In this document: piece by piece, positions 36,904 to 37,914 of the stretch | How the letters are laid out: every line of letters begins with the position of its first letter | How positions within the stretch are numbered: the stretch's first letter is position 1 | Assembly (NCBI GenBank): GCA_002713555.1 | Contig: PATG01000064.1 | Span: forward strand, 23,977 to 61,890 | From: Planctomycetaceae bacterium | GTDB taxonomy: Bacteria; Planctomycetota; Planctomycetia; Pirellulales; Lacipirellulaceae | Direction of reading: 5' to 3' | Length of the DNA: 37,914 nucleotides | Program-made: the position numbers and the translations under genes | Notes under the pieces: generated by a model | Databases searched by the model: none | Told to the model about the DNA's origin: nothing | What the model saw: the letters and a program-made list of their open reading frames with translations, nothing else

Positions 36904-37914
36904 CTAGTCCTTTTCATAGAACCTTTTGGCTATTTGCTGACAATGAAATGGCAGCCATTTACGCCGTGTGTAGAGAGTATGACCTGCCAGGTTCTGATGA
37001 ATGCTTGGGGCCACATCCGTGTAATCAACGAGTAGTGTTGTACCCGCATCGTGCACGCGAGTCCGATGACGGAGTCTATTGAGTAAACGCATCCGTGGAA
37101 CTTTGCGTTCCAGAAAATTGTCAAGTCGCCAATCGGCCAGAAAGGTTCTGAATGCAATGGGTAATGGGACAATATTGGTTCCGGAGATCCCTATTTGTTG
37201 GATATAGTCGCCATCTGCTGCTTTCAACATTCGACCCACTTCGAGCGGAAATGGAGCCAGGTACTCAGCACTTTCCGGTGCCTGACGGTGGTGAATAAAG
37301 TGGAGCAACTGTTCGTATCCGTCTGCGTCCCAACCATAGCGAACAGGGGTACCGAATGTGGCGATGTCCAGTTTTAAGTCTCGAATTGGATGTTCATTGT
37401 TATCGAGCAATTCACGAACCTCTTGCCACACAGGGAGATCCACTTTCCCCAAAAAGCAGGATTGATAAAAGGTGCGCGCAGCATGAAAGAATTGATCGCG
37501 GGCTTCTTTCTCAGCTGCGAGCAAGTTGGTTACCAGTGCAAAAACATTTCCACCATGACTATGTCCCCAGAGTAGAACACGTGGAGGGTGCATTGCTTGT
37601 ATTCGATTAGCGGGAATAGATTCCGCTCGTTTGGCCAATTCGTAGATGAGGCGAATGGCTCCATCGGCACGACCAATATGATTATTTTGACTGGACCAAT
37701 TGAAAAGTCGCACCGGAATCCTGTCGTTAGCATGATGGGTCAGGGCGTTTTGTAAGGTGGATACAAATTGAGGAGTGAAGTTGCCCGTTTCACCAGCTAC
37801 CCAATCAACCGTTTTCTTAACAAAACGACTAAGTGCATGACTGAGTCCGGGAGTGAATCGGGACAGTTCGGTAAGTAGCCCCAGAGCATCATTCCCGGCA
37901 AAAGTACCATGAAC
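36904..37914 (-). CDS. Alpha/beta hydrolase, 5' end beyond the right edge
   Basis: The minus-strand frame is open through the right edge, so the gene is 5'-truncated; a GTG at 37713 is internal. The first visible residues, VHGTFAGNDALG, look like the oxyanion strand of an alpha/beta hydrolase, and VLLWGHSHGGNVFAL supplies the nucleophile Ser in a GHSHGG elbow about 115 residues later. An Asp candidate (LKLDIATFGTPVRYGWD) and a C-terminal His (NLAGHTLYTRRKWLPF) could complete the triad. It may be a lipase/esterase-like cytoplasmic enzyme; I see no substrate clue. It is followed by cutA after 13 bases. Confidence 0.8.
   Translation of the reverse strand, partial: VHGTFAGNDALGLLTELSRFTPGLSHALSRFVKKTVDWVAGETGNFTPQFVSTLQNALTHHANDRIPVRLFNWSSQNNHIGRADGAIRLIYELAKRAESIPANRIQAMHPPRVLLWGHSHGGNVFALVTNLLAAEKEARDQFFHAARTFYQSCFLGKVDLPVWQEVRELLDNNEHPIRDLKLDIATFGTPVRYGWDADGYEQLLHFIHHRQAPESAEYLAPFPLEVGRMLKAADGDYIQQIGISGTNIVPLPIAFRTFLADWRLDNFLERKVPRMRLLNRLRHRTRVHDAGTTLLVDYTDVAPSIHQNLAGHTLYTRRKWLPFHCQQIAKRFYEKD

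Overview
The window looks like chromosomal DNA of a planctomycete, most likely of the Pirellulales type. The reasons are gene content rather than any single marker: a formylmethanofuran:H4MPT formyltransferase in a bacterium, very large planctomycete-style envelope proteins, a thioredoxin-trypsin fusion, a SMUG1-type uracil-DNA glycosylase, an S1-domain protein with a long acidic leader, few clear operons and frequent strand changes. Base composition is moderate, near 50% GC by eye. I found no rRNA, convincing tRNA, CRISPR array, insertion sequence or prophage.

Layout. 1-9059 (+): the 3' part of one envelope protein, then a 2,364-residue giant translationally coupled to it (ATGA overlap). Both are built from the same kind of unit: a large beta-rich exported region followed by a pair of membrane helices. 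The giant appears to hold two such units fused head to tail, with a second signal-peptide-like segment at the junction. 9022-11134: a small HTH regulator with its own terminator, a gene-poor stretch with a 15-bp tandem repeat and a dyad, and a short GT2 glycosyltransferase preceded by a perfect 18-bp inverted repeat. 11415-15623: two trypsin-fold proteases, a Deg9-like enzyme (+) and a thioredoxin-trypsin fusion (-), flanking a clearly broken membrane-anchored acidic protein gene.

16057-28753 is mostly housekeeping: metG, an RNase Z-like hydrolase, a SMUG1-type glycosylase, scpA, a HIT protein overlapping a dGTPase-like gene, a membrane PIN-TRAM protein, a thioredoxin-like lipoprotein with a helical (TPR-like) tail, argS, rsfS and a BCP peroxiredoxin. 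28754-29724 is a near 1-kb stretch without a convincing gene, containing a G11 run. 29725-31889: ftr (fhcD) coupled by ATGA to an exported amidohydrolase. 32156-34882: a four-S1-domain protein and a beta-CASP-type MBL hydrolase. 35186-36634: a second broken gene, a lipoprotein interrupted by two in-frame stops. 36564-37914: cutA and the 3' part of an alpha/beta hydrolase that runs off the right edge.

The most interesting material is the triplicated giant envelope unit at the left, the two independently decayed envelope genes, the protease pair around one of them, and the paired operator-like repeat before the glycosyltransferase. I see no complete, obviously new defence or biosynthetic system; the giant envelope locus is the best candidate for something undescribed.
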